Below are positions 30,822 through 38,196 of a DNA stretch of 46,346 nt, piece after piece. Both the position numbers and the translations under genes were made by a program. The notes beneath the pieces were generated by a model. It ran no database searches, was not told where the DNA came from, and saw only the letters and a program-made list of their open reading frames with translations. The stretch comes from Anaerolineaceae bacterium UBA1363 (GTDB lineage: Bacteria > Chloroflexota > Anaerolineae > Anaerolineales > Anaerolineaceae): assembly GCA_002306055.1 (NCBI GenBank), contig DBRR01000006.1, positions 71,410-117,755 of the forward strand, read 5' to 3'. How positions within the stretch are numbered: position 1 is the first letter of the stretch; the number at the start of each line of letters is the position of its first letter.

Positions 30822-33644
30822 GTGAAAGTCGTCCGCCGGTTGCTTCTGCTCGCGCTCACACTGAGCTTGCTGCTACAACCGCTGGCGAGCTTTTTCCCCG
30901 CCGCTCCAGTTCTTGCCCAAAGCGATGTTGATGCTCTCATGGCTGAGATGTCGCCGGCAGAAAAGGTGGGGCAGCTCTTCTTGATCACGTTTGATGGGAG
31001 AGACATCACGCCCGAAAGTCCACTGGCAGAACTCATCCGGGATTATCATATCGGGGGCGTGGTGCTGAGCAGCTCTCACGACAACTTCAGCGGCACGGAC
31101 ACAGCGAGTTCAACCAGGTCGCTGATTGAAACACTGCAGCAGCTAGCCTGGCAGAAAAGCCAGGCAGCGGTTGACCCAGGTAATCCCGAGTCACAGGATC
31201 AAGATTTACCCGTATATATCCCACTTAGCATTGGTATTTCACAAAAAGATGAAACTGGCAAGCAGGATCAATTCCTCCAGGATCTGACCCAGTTACCTAA
31301 CCCTATGGCAATCGGCGCCACCTGGTCCGAGGAAAACGCCATGCAAGTGGGCCAGGCTTTAGGTCAGGAGCTTTCTGCGCTGGGTTTTAACCTATACCTC
31401 GGCCCTTCGCTGGATGTGGTGGATACCAGTGATCTCCAGCAGGCAGCAAATGCGGGCACAGAGACCTTTGGCGGCGATCCTTATTGGGTAGGGTTGCTGG
31501 CACAGGCTTATATCGCAGGGCTGCACAGCGGTAGCGGGGGAAAGATGAGTGTGATTGCCCGCCACTTTCCAGGGCTTGGCGGAGCAGACCGACCGCCGCT
31601 CGAAGAAGTGTCCACGATCCAGAAATCACTCGAGCAGCTTAAGCAAATCGAACTATCTCCTTTTATGGCCGTAGCTGGCGCGGACGATCAACTGAAGCAG
31701 GCAGATGGTTTTATGGTTTCGCACATCCGTTTCCAGGGACTTCAAGGCAACATTCGTGCAACGACTAAGCCAGTCAGCTTCGATCAGGCTGCCCTTGCCC
31801 AGTTGCTCGGTGTGGAGCCGATCGCAGCCTGGCGCCAAGCGGGGGGATTGACCGTCAGCGACAGTCTGGGCAGTCGCGCGGTGCGGCTTTTCTTTGATCC
31901 GACTGGCAGCGAGTTTGACCCGATTAATATCGCCCGGACCGCTTTCCTGGCGGGAAACGATTTGCTTTACCTCGACAATTTTCACGCCAATAACGACCCG
32001 GATGCGTTCACCACCATCCGCCGAACGTTGGATTCCTTTACTGCCAAATACCAGGAAGACAGCGTCTTCGCACAGCAGGTGGATGCATCTGTCAGGCGCA
32101 TCTTGGCGGAAAAGCTTTCCCGCTACCCAGAGTTCAACATTGAGCAGGTTTTACCACCCGCCGAGGATCTGGAAATTATTGGCAAGTCGTCTGCTGTAAG
32201 CCTGAAAACCGCCCGTGAAGGCGCAACCTTGATCGCTCCCTCGCAGGAATTTCTGGCTGGCTTGCTTCCTCAACCCCCGTCCTTCTCCGAATACATCACC
32301 ATTTTCACTGATACCCGCTCGTTGCGTCAGTGTAGCAGTTGCGAAAACATAAACAACCTCTCCACCAATGCGTTCTTCAACACGCTTACCAGGCTGTATG
32401 GCAGCAGGGGGAGCCGGCAACTTTCGGATTCGCGCATCACCTCATACAGTTTCGAGCAGCTTACGGAGATCCTTGACCAGGTCTCTGCGCCTTCAGACCC
32501 TTACATGGTCGATAACCTGCGGCGTTCGAAATGGGTCATTATTAACTTCCAGGGGCTTGACCCGGACTTGCCCCAGACCTATGCCCTAAAACGTTTGTTG
32601 GCTGAGAGAGTGGATCTCCTGCAAAACAAAAATGTGATTGTCTTTTCATATGGCGAGCCTTATTATCTTGACAGCACCGAAATCGCGAAGCTGACAGCAT
32701 ACTACGCTTTGTATGATAAAACCCAGGCAGCTCTGGAGATCGCTGCCCGCTTGCTGATGCAGGAAGCGCAGCCCATCGGCTCGCTGCCAGTTAGCCTTGA
32801 CACAGTCGGTTACGATCTCAGTGAGCAAACAGCTCCAACCTCTAATCAAGTCATCCCGATCGCCCTGCTTACCACCTCGATGAGCACCATGGAAATAACA
32901 CCCACACCTGATGCGCCTTTTTCCGCTCCGGTTACACCCGTGCCGCTATTTCGGATGGGAGAAACAGTGCGCATACAGGCTGGACCGGTGCGCGACAAGA
33001 ATAACCACACGGTTCCGGATGGAACCGTCGTGAGATTCACGGTTCGCCTTGCAGGAGAAGATCTCATCATCGCTCAGCCTGAAGCCACGACCATTGATGG
33101 TCTTGCCACAATTAGCTACCGCATCGATCGGGATGGGATCTTTGAGGTGACTGCCGCCAGCGAACCGGCAATGGTTTCGGGCACGTTGGTGCTGAACACC
33201 CAGGGCGGTCTGGCGCAGGTCATCATGCCCACACCAACTCCAACCATTGAACCCACCCCCACCATGACCCTGCCTCCAATTCAGACCCCTGTTCCAAGCG
33301 AGAGTCCCGAACCGGGAGCCAATACCACTGGTTTCCCGCGCATGATGGACTGGTTCCTGGTTGTGCTGATCCTGATTGCGGGTTTTGGTGTGGCGTTCCT
33401 GGTTGGGTTCCGCTGGTGGGGTGGATCGAATTGGGCGATTCGTTCGGGTTTTTGTACCCTGATTGGCGGGCTGCTGGCGTATCTTCTGCTCACCCTGGGC
33501 ATCGATAGCCTGGTGGAATTGGTAAAAGAAAGCAGCTCATGGTTCATCGTAGAGATGACCATGATTGGGATGTTATTTGGTTGGGTTGCTGCCCTTATCT
33601 GGTGGCTGCGCGTTGAGGGAATGAAACCGCCTTCCAAAAATTAA
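30822..33644 (+). CDS. Secreted, membrane-anchored GH3-family glycosidase
   Basis: A 940-residue extracellular protein. A signal peptide (RLLLLALTLSLLLQPLASFF...AQS) precedes a GH3 barrel with NagZ-like MSPAEKVGQLFLITFDG, the conserved ARHFPGLGG and the nucleophile region LTVSDSLGSRAV. The second GH3 domain follows, then an Ig/invasin-like domain (GETVRIQAGPVRDKNNHTVPDGTVVRFTV) and a Pro/Thr linker (TPTPTIEPTPTMTLPP). The C-terminus has three to four membrane helices (MMDWFLVVLILIAGFGVAFLV onward), so the enzyme is held on the cell surface. The start is GTG 30822 with GGAGAGG upstream; an earlier ATG at 30783 would spoil the signal peptide. The HFPG loop lacks the usual His-Asp dyad spacing of NagZ, so hexosaminidase activity is uncertain. 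Confidence 0.87.
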   Translation: MKVVRRLLLLALTLSLLLQPLASFFPAAPVLAQSDVDALMAEMSPAEKVGQLFLITFDGRDITPESPLAELIRDYHIGGVVLSSSHDNFSGTDTASSTRSLIETLQQLAWQKSQAAVDPGNPESQDQDLPVYIPLSIGISQKDETGKQDQFLQDLTQLPNPMAIGATWSEENAMQVGQALGQELSALGFNLYLGPSLDVVDTSDLQQAANAGTETFGGDPYWVGLLAQAYIAGLHSGSGGKMSVIARHFPGLGGADRPPLEEVSTIQKSLEQLKQIELSPFMAVAGADDQLKQADGFMVSHIRFQGLQGNIRATTKPVSFDQAALAQLLGVEPIAAWRQAGGLTVSDSLGSRAVRLFFDPTGSEFDPINIARTAFLAGNDLLYLDNFHANNDPDAFTTIRRTLDSFTAKYQEDSVFAQQVDASVRRILAEKLSRYPEFNIEQVLPPAEDLEIIGKSSAVSLKTAREGATLIAPSQEFLAGLLPQPPSFSEYITIFTDTRSLRQCSSCENINNLSTNAFFNTLTRLYGSRGSRQLSDSRITSYSFEQLTEILDQVSAPSDPYMVDNLRRSKWVIINFQGLDPDLPQTYALKRLLAERVDLLQNKNVIVFSYGEPYYLDSTEIAKLTAYYALYDKTQAALEIAARLLMQEAQPIGSLPVSLDTVGYDLSEQTAPTSNQVIPIALLTTSMSTMEITPTPDAPFSAPVTPVPLFRMGETVRIQAGPVRDKNNHTVPDGTVVRFTVRLAGEDLIIAQPEATTIDGLATISYRIDRDGIFEVTAASEPAMVSGTLVLNTQGGLAQVIMPTPTPTIEPTPTMTLPPIQTPVPSESPEPGANTTGFPRMMDWFLVVLILIAGFGVAFLVGFRWWGGSNWAIRSGFCTLIGGLLAYLLLTLGIDSLVELVKESSSWFIVEMTMIGMLFGWVAALIWWLRVEGMKPPSKN

Positions 33645-33703
33645 GCAAATCCAAGATCAAAAACCCTCAAACCAGGCTTCTGGGTGCTCGAAATTTACCC
33701 AGC

Positions 33704-34696
33704 CTACAGGTTGTGAATAATCGTGAGAAACAAACTCAAAAAGGTAAGCCCCGCCGCTATCCACGCCAGGCGAATCTCAGCCGATCCAAGCTGACCATTA
33801 TTGCTGCTGCCTGAATGACTGCTTATCTGTCGCAGTCGACTGGTGCTCTCGCCAGTGAGCGCCTTGATGAATTCGCGCACATCTTTGGGGCGATCGTTGG
33901 GATGCAGGGCCATCCCCCACAGGATTGCCTCCTCCACCTTGGGCGAGATGGCAGGGTTGAGCATGCGCGGCGCAGCCAGGCTTTCGGGGTTGAGAAAGCG
34001 GTCGCGCACGTTGGCAGGGGGGGTGTTGGTGAGCAGATGGTAGAGCGTGCAGGCAAAGGCATAGATGTCAGCCCGGGCATCCGTGTGGCTGCTCTCGCCG
34101 CCGTATTGCTCCAGGGGCGTGTAGAGGGCAGTGCCTTGCCCCTGCATGATAGTGATGGTGACTTCTCCCGGAGCAAGCAGCTTCACCAGACCGAAGTCCA
34201 CCAGTTTTACTAAACCACTTGGGGTTAGCTTGATATTGGAGGGTTTGATATCGCGGTGAAGAATGGGTGGGTCCTGGTTGTGGAGATAGGTAAGGGCGTC
34301 GCCAATCTGCAGCGCCCAACCCAAAACCTCTGATTCCTGCAGGAATTTACCGCTGTTTTCCGCTTTTGCCAGGAGTGCGCGCAGGTCATCCCCAGGGACA
34401 TAATCCATTACCAGGAAATCGTTATCCTCAATCGAGAAAAAGTCGGAAACCTTGGGCAAATTTGGGTGGTCAAGCCGCGCCAGCACGGTCGCCTCACGCA
34501 TAAATTGGTCCCGGGCTTCCTGCAGCATGGCAGGCGGAAAGGTGGGGTCATAACTGACTTGTTTTACAGCACATTTCCTTCCAGCAAGGCGTTGGTCCTG
34601 TGCAAGGTAAATGAAGCCATATCCACCCTGACCGATGATGCGTTCAATTTCATAGCGCTCATGAAGCACAGCGCCAATGCGAGTCTGAAAAGGCAT
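33704..34696 (-). CDS. Ser/Thr protein kinase, C-terminal membrane anchor
   Basis: A eukaryotic-type kinase of 330 residues. The Gly loop is GQGGYG (22-27), the catalytic Lys is Lys45 (AVKQ), the helix C Glu is near 68, the catalytic loop is HRDIKPSN (His147-Asp149) and the metal loop is DFG (167-169). The activation segment has GTALYTPLEQYGGE. All catalytic residues are intact, so it should be active. One hydrophobic segment (about 307-326, IAAGLTFLSLFLTIIHNL) ends the protein; with no sensor domain after it, the kinase faces the cytoplasm and lacks an external receptor. It is divergent from the FHA-winged-helix gene, a likely substrate or partner. Confidence 0.93.
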   Translation of the reverse strand: MPFQTRIGAVLHERYEIERIIGQGGYGFIYLAQDQRLAGRKCAVKQVSYDPTFPPAMLQEARDQFMREATVLARLDHPNLPKVSDFFSIEDNDFLVMDYVPGDDLRALLAKAENSGKFLQESEVLGWALQIGDALTYLHNQDPPILHRDIKPSNIKLTPSGLVKLVDFGLVKLLAPGEVTITIMQGQGTALYTPLEQYGGESSHTDARADIYAFACTLYHLLTNTPPANVRDRFLNPESLAAPRMLNPAISPKVEEAILWGMALHPNDRPKDVREFIKALTGESTSRLRQISSHSGSSNNGQLGSAEIRLAWIAAGLTFLSLFLTIIHNL

Positions 34697-34766
34697 GACC
34701 TGTATCTCTCTAATTGACTTGAGCTGCTGGTTATTCCGGCGTAAGGTTTGAGCAGCCTGTTTGCAT

Positions 34767-34783
34767 TATAATATTAAATTATA
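34767..34783. promoter_or_regulatory. Palindromic divergent promoter core
   Basis: TATAAT-ATTAA-ATTATA is a near-palindrome with a TATAAT on each strand (34767-34772 plus, 34783-34778 minus). It lies between the divergent kinase and FHA-regulator genes and could serve both. No strong -35 box was seen. The overlap means one regulator could control both directions. Confidence 0.5.
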
Positions 34784-34806
34784 GTCTGAAACGGTAAATG
34801 TGAAAA

Positions 34807-35451
34807 ATGGAAGATCCAGTCCTGATAGCAAATGAGGGTCCGCTCAACGGGCAACAGTGGATCATAAAGGGTCAGCTATTGATCGGACGTGATGCGAATT
34901 GCGACATTGTGATTCCTGACCGCCAGGTCTCCCGGCAACATGCCCGGGTTACCAACACTGGAAAAGGGATTACCCTGGAAGATTTGGGCAGCAAGAATGG
35001 CACGTTCGTCAATAACCAGCCCATTTCTGCAGAGGTGAAACTGGTGGAAGCAGACGAGATCCAAATCGCCCTGACTCAGACCTTCCTTTTTCTAAGTTCC
35101 GATGCCACTTTGCCGCTGAGCGACTTACCTCCGGAGTTGGGGCAGATGTTCAATCTTCGCCTCGAAAGCGCTTCGAGACGCGTTTGGGTACGCGGTGTAG
35201 AGTTGAATCCGCCTCTATCGGCGCAGCAGTTCAACCTGTTGGCGTTGTTGTATAAAAACTCAGGCGAGGTTGTCAGCCGTGAGGCATTGATCGAGGCGGT
35301 CTGGGAAGAAGATACCCATTGGGTAACTGAACAGGCTTTTGACGCGCTGCTGAGACGTCTGCGCGACCGCATTAATCAAATTGACCCCGATTACGATTAC
35401 ATTGTCACCGTTCGGGGTCATGGATTGCGGCTGCAAAACGAACCGCACTGA
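34807..35451 (+). CDS. FHA domain-winged-helix regulator
   Basis: A 214-residue protein joining a phosphothreonine-binding FHA domain (residues 5-95) to an OmpR-type winged helix (about 117-212). The FHA core residues are present: GRDANCDIVIP (Gly27, Arg28), SRQHARV (Ser42, His45) and NGTFVNN (Asn64). The DNA-binding part shows LSAQQFNLLALLYKNSGEVVSREALIEAVW and VTVRGHGLRL. Such a protein would bind a phosphorylated partner and regulate transcription. Its order (FHA first) is reversed from EmbR of mycobacteria. It is divergent from a Ser/Thr kinase, so kinase-to-FHA signalling is a natural inference. It ends 6 bp from the convergent CpXC gene. Confidence 0.9.
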   Translation: MEDPVLIANEGPLNGQQWIIKGQLLIGRDANCDIVIPDRQVSRQHARVTNTGKGITLEDLGSKNGTFVNNQPISAEVKLVEADEIQIALTQTFLFLSSDATLPLSDLPPELGQMFNLRLESASRRVWVRGVELNPPLSAQQFNLLALLYKNSGEVVSREALIEAVWEEDTHWVTEQAFDALLRRLRDRINQIDPDYDYIVTVRGHGLRLQNEPH

Positions 35452-35457
35452 CGTTCC

Positions 35458-36813
35458 TTAGCTGGATTGCAGGTTACGTTTCATCGTGAAGCGCAGGATC
35501 TCCCGGTTTAGTTCTTTTAACTGGTCGAGCACTTCCTGTTGATCGCCTTGTTGTTCCAACTGACCAATCAAGCCTGCCAGTAGCTGCACAAACTCATCGT
35601 TGACCAGATCGCCTGATTCCTCCAATATTTTTACTCGATTTTCAGCACTTTCTTCCTGAAGCAGGGCATCGATCAACCCAAGGTAAGCGTTGGAACTATC
35701 TGCGGACTGTATAACATTAATGATCTGGCTCAGTTTGCGCAGTTTAGCTTCATCTTTAGCGGCTTGCGCAGCCTTGGCTTCCTGGTTGATCACTTCCACG
35801 ACCGCCTGGTTGATGCGCGGAAGGGCTTCCTGGGTGGCTTTCTCAACATCTTCGGCTGCCAGCAGCTCATTTACAAGCTTGCGTGCTTCCTCAAGCTGGG
35901 TTTTCATGGCTTCATCAACAGCTTGGGTGATGGTCAGTAAACGCTGGCGCAGCGACTCGAGATGAGCTTTTTCCTCCCCTGAACTTGCTTCGATTTTGTC
36001 GGATAGAAGCTGGAAGAAGGTATAGTCAAGCCCACTGCGAACCATGGTGGCGATGGTGGTCAGCCGAATGTCTGAGTTGGAGCTCTTGATCAGGAGGTCC
36101 AGCAATTTTTCGCGGGTGAGGCCGGTTTTGCTCAGTTCCTGGAGTTCTTTGACGGCCTCTTGTGTCTCAGCAGCTTCCAACGCGGCGGTTTTACCGAGCG
36201 TGGAATGTTCAATGAGAGCCTTCTGGAGGGCGTTCAGGGCTGCCAGGCTCTCCTGGTCGCCAGCTGCAGCGGATGCCTGTGCCAGGGAGCTGAGGAGCAT
36301 AAAGAATTCTTCATCAATTTTCTCGTCATTTTGTTGAATCATCTCAGGTAAGCCTTCAGCGCTGGCGCCAAGCAATTGCTGCAAGAGATGAAGTTTTTCC
36401 TGTTGGGCTTTTATCATCTCAGGGGTGATTCCGTCAGCTTCGAGGATCGTTTCGAACAGGCGCTGTTGTGTCAGCATCGTCTGCGGACGGAAAAGGTAAG
36501 ACTTGCGCTTTTCGGGAGGAAGGTCATCCATGGCTTTTTTGATCATCGGACCAAGGATGCGCTCCTGCTCATTGATTGGGGTGTGCAGGTCCGGCGGGAA
36601 GAAGGTCAGAAGCAGTTCTTTGTCGGGATCGTGGTAGACAATCGGGGTAGGATAGACGCCCTGAGCACCACAGATCGGGCACTTGAAGTAATTGGCGGAT
36701 CCCGAGAGCAGCTTTTGCTTGGCTTCAGGATCGGTATTGGTATCGAAGAGCCGGGTCAGTTCAATGGTTATTGGCTGATGGCATTGGGGACATGGAACAA
36801 TTGTTTTTGCCAT
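35458..36813 (-). CDS. CpXC-domain protein with long helical tail
   Basis: A 451-residue cytoplasmic protein. Residues 5-130 form a CpXC domain: CPQC (Cys8, Cys11) and CPIC (Cys45, Cys48) likely bind one zinc. The rest, about residues 140-450, is almost wholly charged helix with Gln/Glu/Leu/Ala repeats, probably coiled-coil or helical repeats. Function of CpXC proteins is unknown to me. The start at 36813 is chosen because it puts the zinc domain at the N-terminus; the upstream extension to 36894 has no family likeness. A minus-strand TATAAT (36852-36847) lies 34 bp upstream. It is convergent with the FHA regulator. Confidence 0.82.
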   Translation of the reverse strand: MAKTIVPCPQCHQPITIELTRLFDTNTDPEAKQKLLSGSANYFKCPICGAQGVYPTPIVYHDPDKELLLTFFPPDLHTPINEQERILGPMIKKAMDDLPPEKRKSYLFRPQTMLTQQRLFETILEADGITPEMIKAQQEKLHLLQQLLGASAEGLPEMIQQNDEKIDEEFFMLLSSLAQASAAAGDQESLAALNALQKALIEHSTLGKTAALEAAETQEAVKELQELSKTGLTREKLLDLLIKSSNSDIRLTTIATMVRSGLDYTFFQLLSDKIEASSGEEKAHLESLRQRLLTITQAVDEAMKTQLEEARKLVNELLAAEDVEKATQEALPRINQAVVEVINQEAKAAQAAKDEAKLRKLSQIINVIQSADSSNAYLGLIDALLQEESAENRVKILEESGDLVNDEFVQLLAGLIGQLEQQGDQQEVLDQLKELNREILRFTMKRNLQSS

Positions 36814-36846
36814 AATTTCTCGTTTCTGTAAATTATTCAGGCGTGT

Positions 36847-36852
36847 ATTATA
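36847..36852 (-). promoter_or_regulatory. Likely -10 box of the CpXC gene
   Basis: Reads TATAAT on the minus strand, 34 bp before the ATG. No clear -35 box. The leader would be about 27 nt. Confidence 0.4.
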
Positions 36853-37012
36853 ACATTTACCTCGGGCAATTTTCTTCGATGTGCATTGCCTCAATATTAA
36901 TGTAACTTTACGAAAGAACGATGGCTCATAAAGAATGTTACTCTAAGGCGGAAAATGAGGCCGCAGAGAGGTAGCAAATGATGAGTCATCTAAGTAAAAG
37001 CCTTTCCCTGTT

Positions 37013-37153
37013 ATTTGCAATAATTGCAATATTTGCAGTGTTTTTTGATAGCGCAGAAGGGCTGTTTGATTGCAAATACCCGTTATTAATGTGCTTTTTT
37101 GCAAATAGAATCACGTGGGTGCATAATAGCACAATTGTTCTATTCATGCAAAT
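37013..37153. repeat. Cluster of TTGCAAAT-like motifs
   Basis: Six copies of a (A/T)TTGCAA(A/T)-type word lie within 140 bp of AT-rich non-coding DNA, at about 37013, 37023, 37031, 37069, 37098 and 37146. A 72-codon open frame (36978-37196) with GAGAGG before its ATG and a hydrophobic N-terminus covers the cluster, but I cannot support it as a gene. The rest of 36853-37291 shows no gene. Confidence 0.4.
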
Positions 37154-37291
37154 CTTTTCGCTGAGGAAAAATGCATTAATGCTTGTTCTTAAATGATCTT
37201 CTGACCGTTAGGTCTCTTTTTTTTCTGACCAAGTAGTAATGGAGACCTTTCCACACGCACTTCGTGCTGGAATCTTCGACGGTCAAATCGT

Positions 37292-37347
37292 GTGCTCGGT
37301 CTGCCCACGCCTGGCTCCGCCGGCGGGGTACTTCGTAAGACCGGCAC
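37292..37347. repeat. REP-like hairpin, copy 3 with long loop
   Basis: Arms GTGCTCGGTCT (37292-37302) and AGACCGGCAC (37338-37347) equal those of the copy at 260-282, but the loop is 35 nt and GC-rich. The stretch to 37555 holds more short GC-rich inverted repeats and no gene. Confidence 0.55.
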
Positions 37348-37555
37348 AATCACGTGAGGGGAAGCCCAATTTGTCGCCCTCTTCAGTCTCCCATCCGTTG
37401 CACGGTGGGAGCCAGCTTAGCCTCCGGCACGCAAGCAGCCCCCAAGGGAAGCCCGTGCCACCGTAAGGGCCTGGCATGCCAAGCCCATTACTCTACGCTG
37501 GTCGCAACTTATTATTGCTTGGAATTGCCTGAAATTAAGGGGAAAGATTGCATGA

Positions 37556-38179
37556 TCAATTGAAAGGCAAACCACTGGCTTGCTGTTTTTCGTAATCCTC
37601 CAAGGCTTTGCGCCCAGCGGGAGTGATTTCCCAAGTGCCTTTGGGAGCGGTGGATGAGAGGTAGCCTGCATCAATAAGCTGTCTTTTCGCCCATCCAACA
37701 TTATTTTCCCAACGGACTGTTTTCCCATCAGGCAACAATCCGAGGTCATATTGATTGAGTTTATCCTTTAAGTAGTGCCTAAGGATCACAATCAGATCAG
37801 CAAATTGCATACTGCCCCCGCGATTGACCAAAGCTCGGAGAATAGGTATGTGAAAGTCGGAATTCTTGGTACGTAAGCCGACCTGCAACTTATCTTGACC
37901 CGTCCGCCTGGAGATCTTTTTTACTTTAGGAGGCTTTGGTGGTTGGTTAGTCTGTGGAACCTTTGTTGCAGGCACCTGCATCCTAACCCACTCCTCGCGC
38001 AGGGCTTGCACCTTTCCTTGAAAGGCTATCACTGATTGGGCTTTGGTGATTATGGCTTGAGCCTGGTCATATTTTTTCTGATCCATCAAGGCCTTTGCCT
38101 GGTCATTAAGCTCCGGAATGATGCGTTCCAGCTCTTCCAGGAGCATGTCAAAGGCGGGAATAACTTCTTTATTCAACAT
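37556..38179 (-). CDS. Coiled-coil plus Mrr-N-type winged-helix protein
   Basis: A 207-residue protein, third in the helicase-methyltransferase operon. Residues 1-68 are predicted helical and coiled (LLEELERIIPELNDQAKALM, then KYDQAQAIITKAQSVIAF). A basic, Pro-rich linker (about 70-95) follows. Residues 98-200 look like the Mrr N-terminal winged helix: HIPILRALVNRGGSMQFADLI, then VGWAKRQLIDAGYL and KGTWEITPAGRKALEDYEKQ. No nuclease domain follows it. It may bind DNA or the methyltransferase as a specificity or control subunit; this is inference. It starts 17 bp after the methyltransferase stop, with AAGGA before the ATG. Confidence 0.75.
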   Translation of the reverse strand: MLNKEVIPAFDMLLEELERIIPELNDQAKALMDQKKYDQAQAIITKAQSVIAFQGKVQALREEWVRMQVPATKVPQTNQPPKPPKVKKISRRTGQDKLQVGLRTKNSDFHIPILRALVNRGGSMQFADLIVILRHYLKDKLNQYDLGLLPDGKTVRWENNVGWAKRQLIDAGYLSSTAPKGTWEITPAGRKALEDYEKQQASGLPFN

Positions 38180-38196
38180 AACAATAACTTCCTTAA

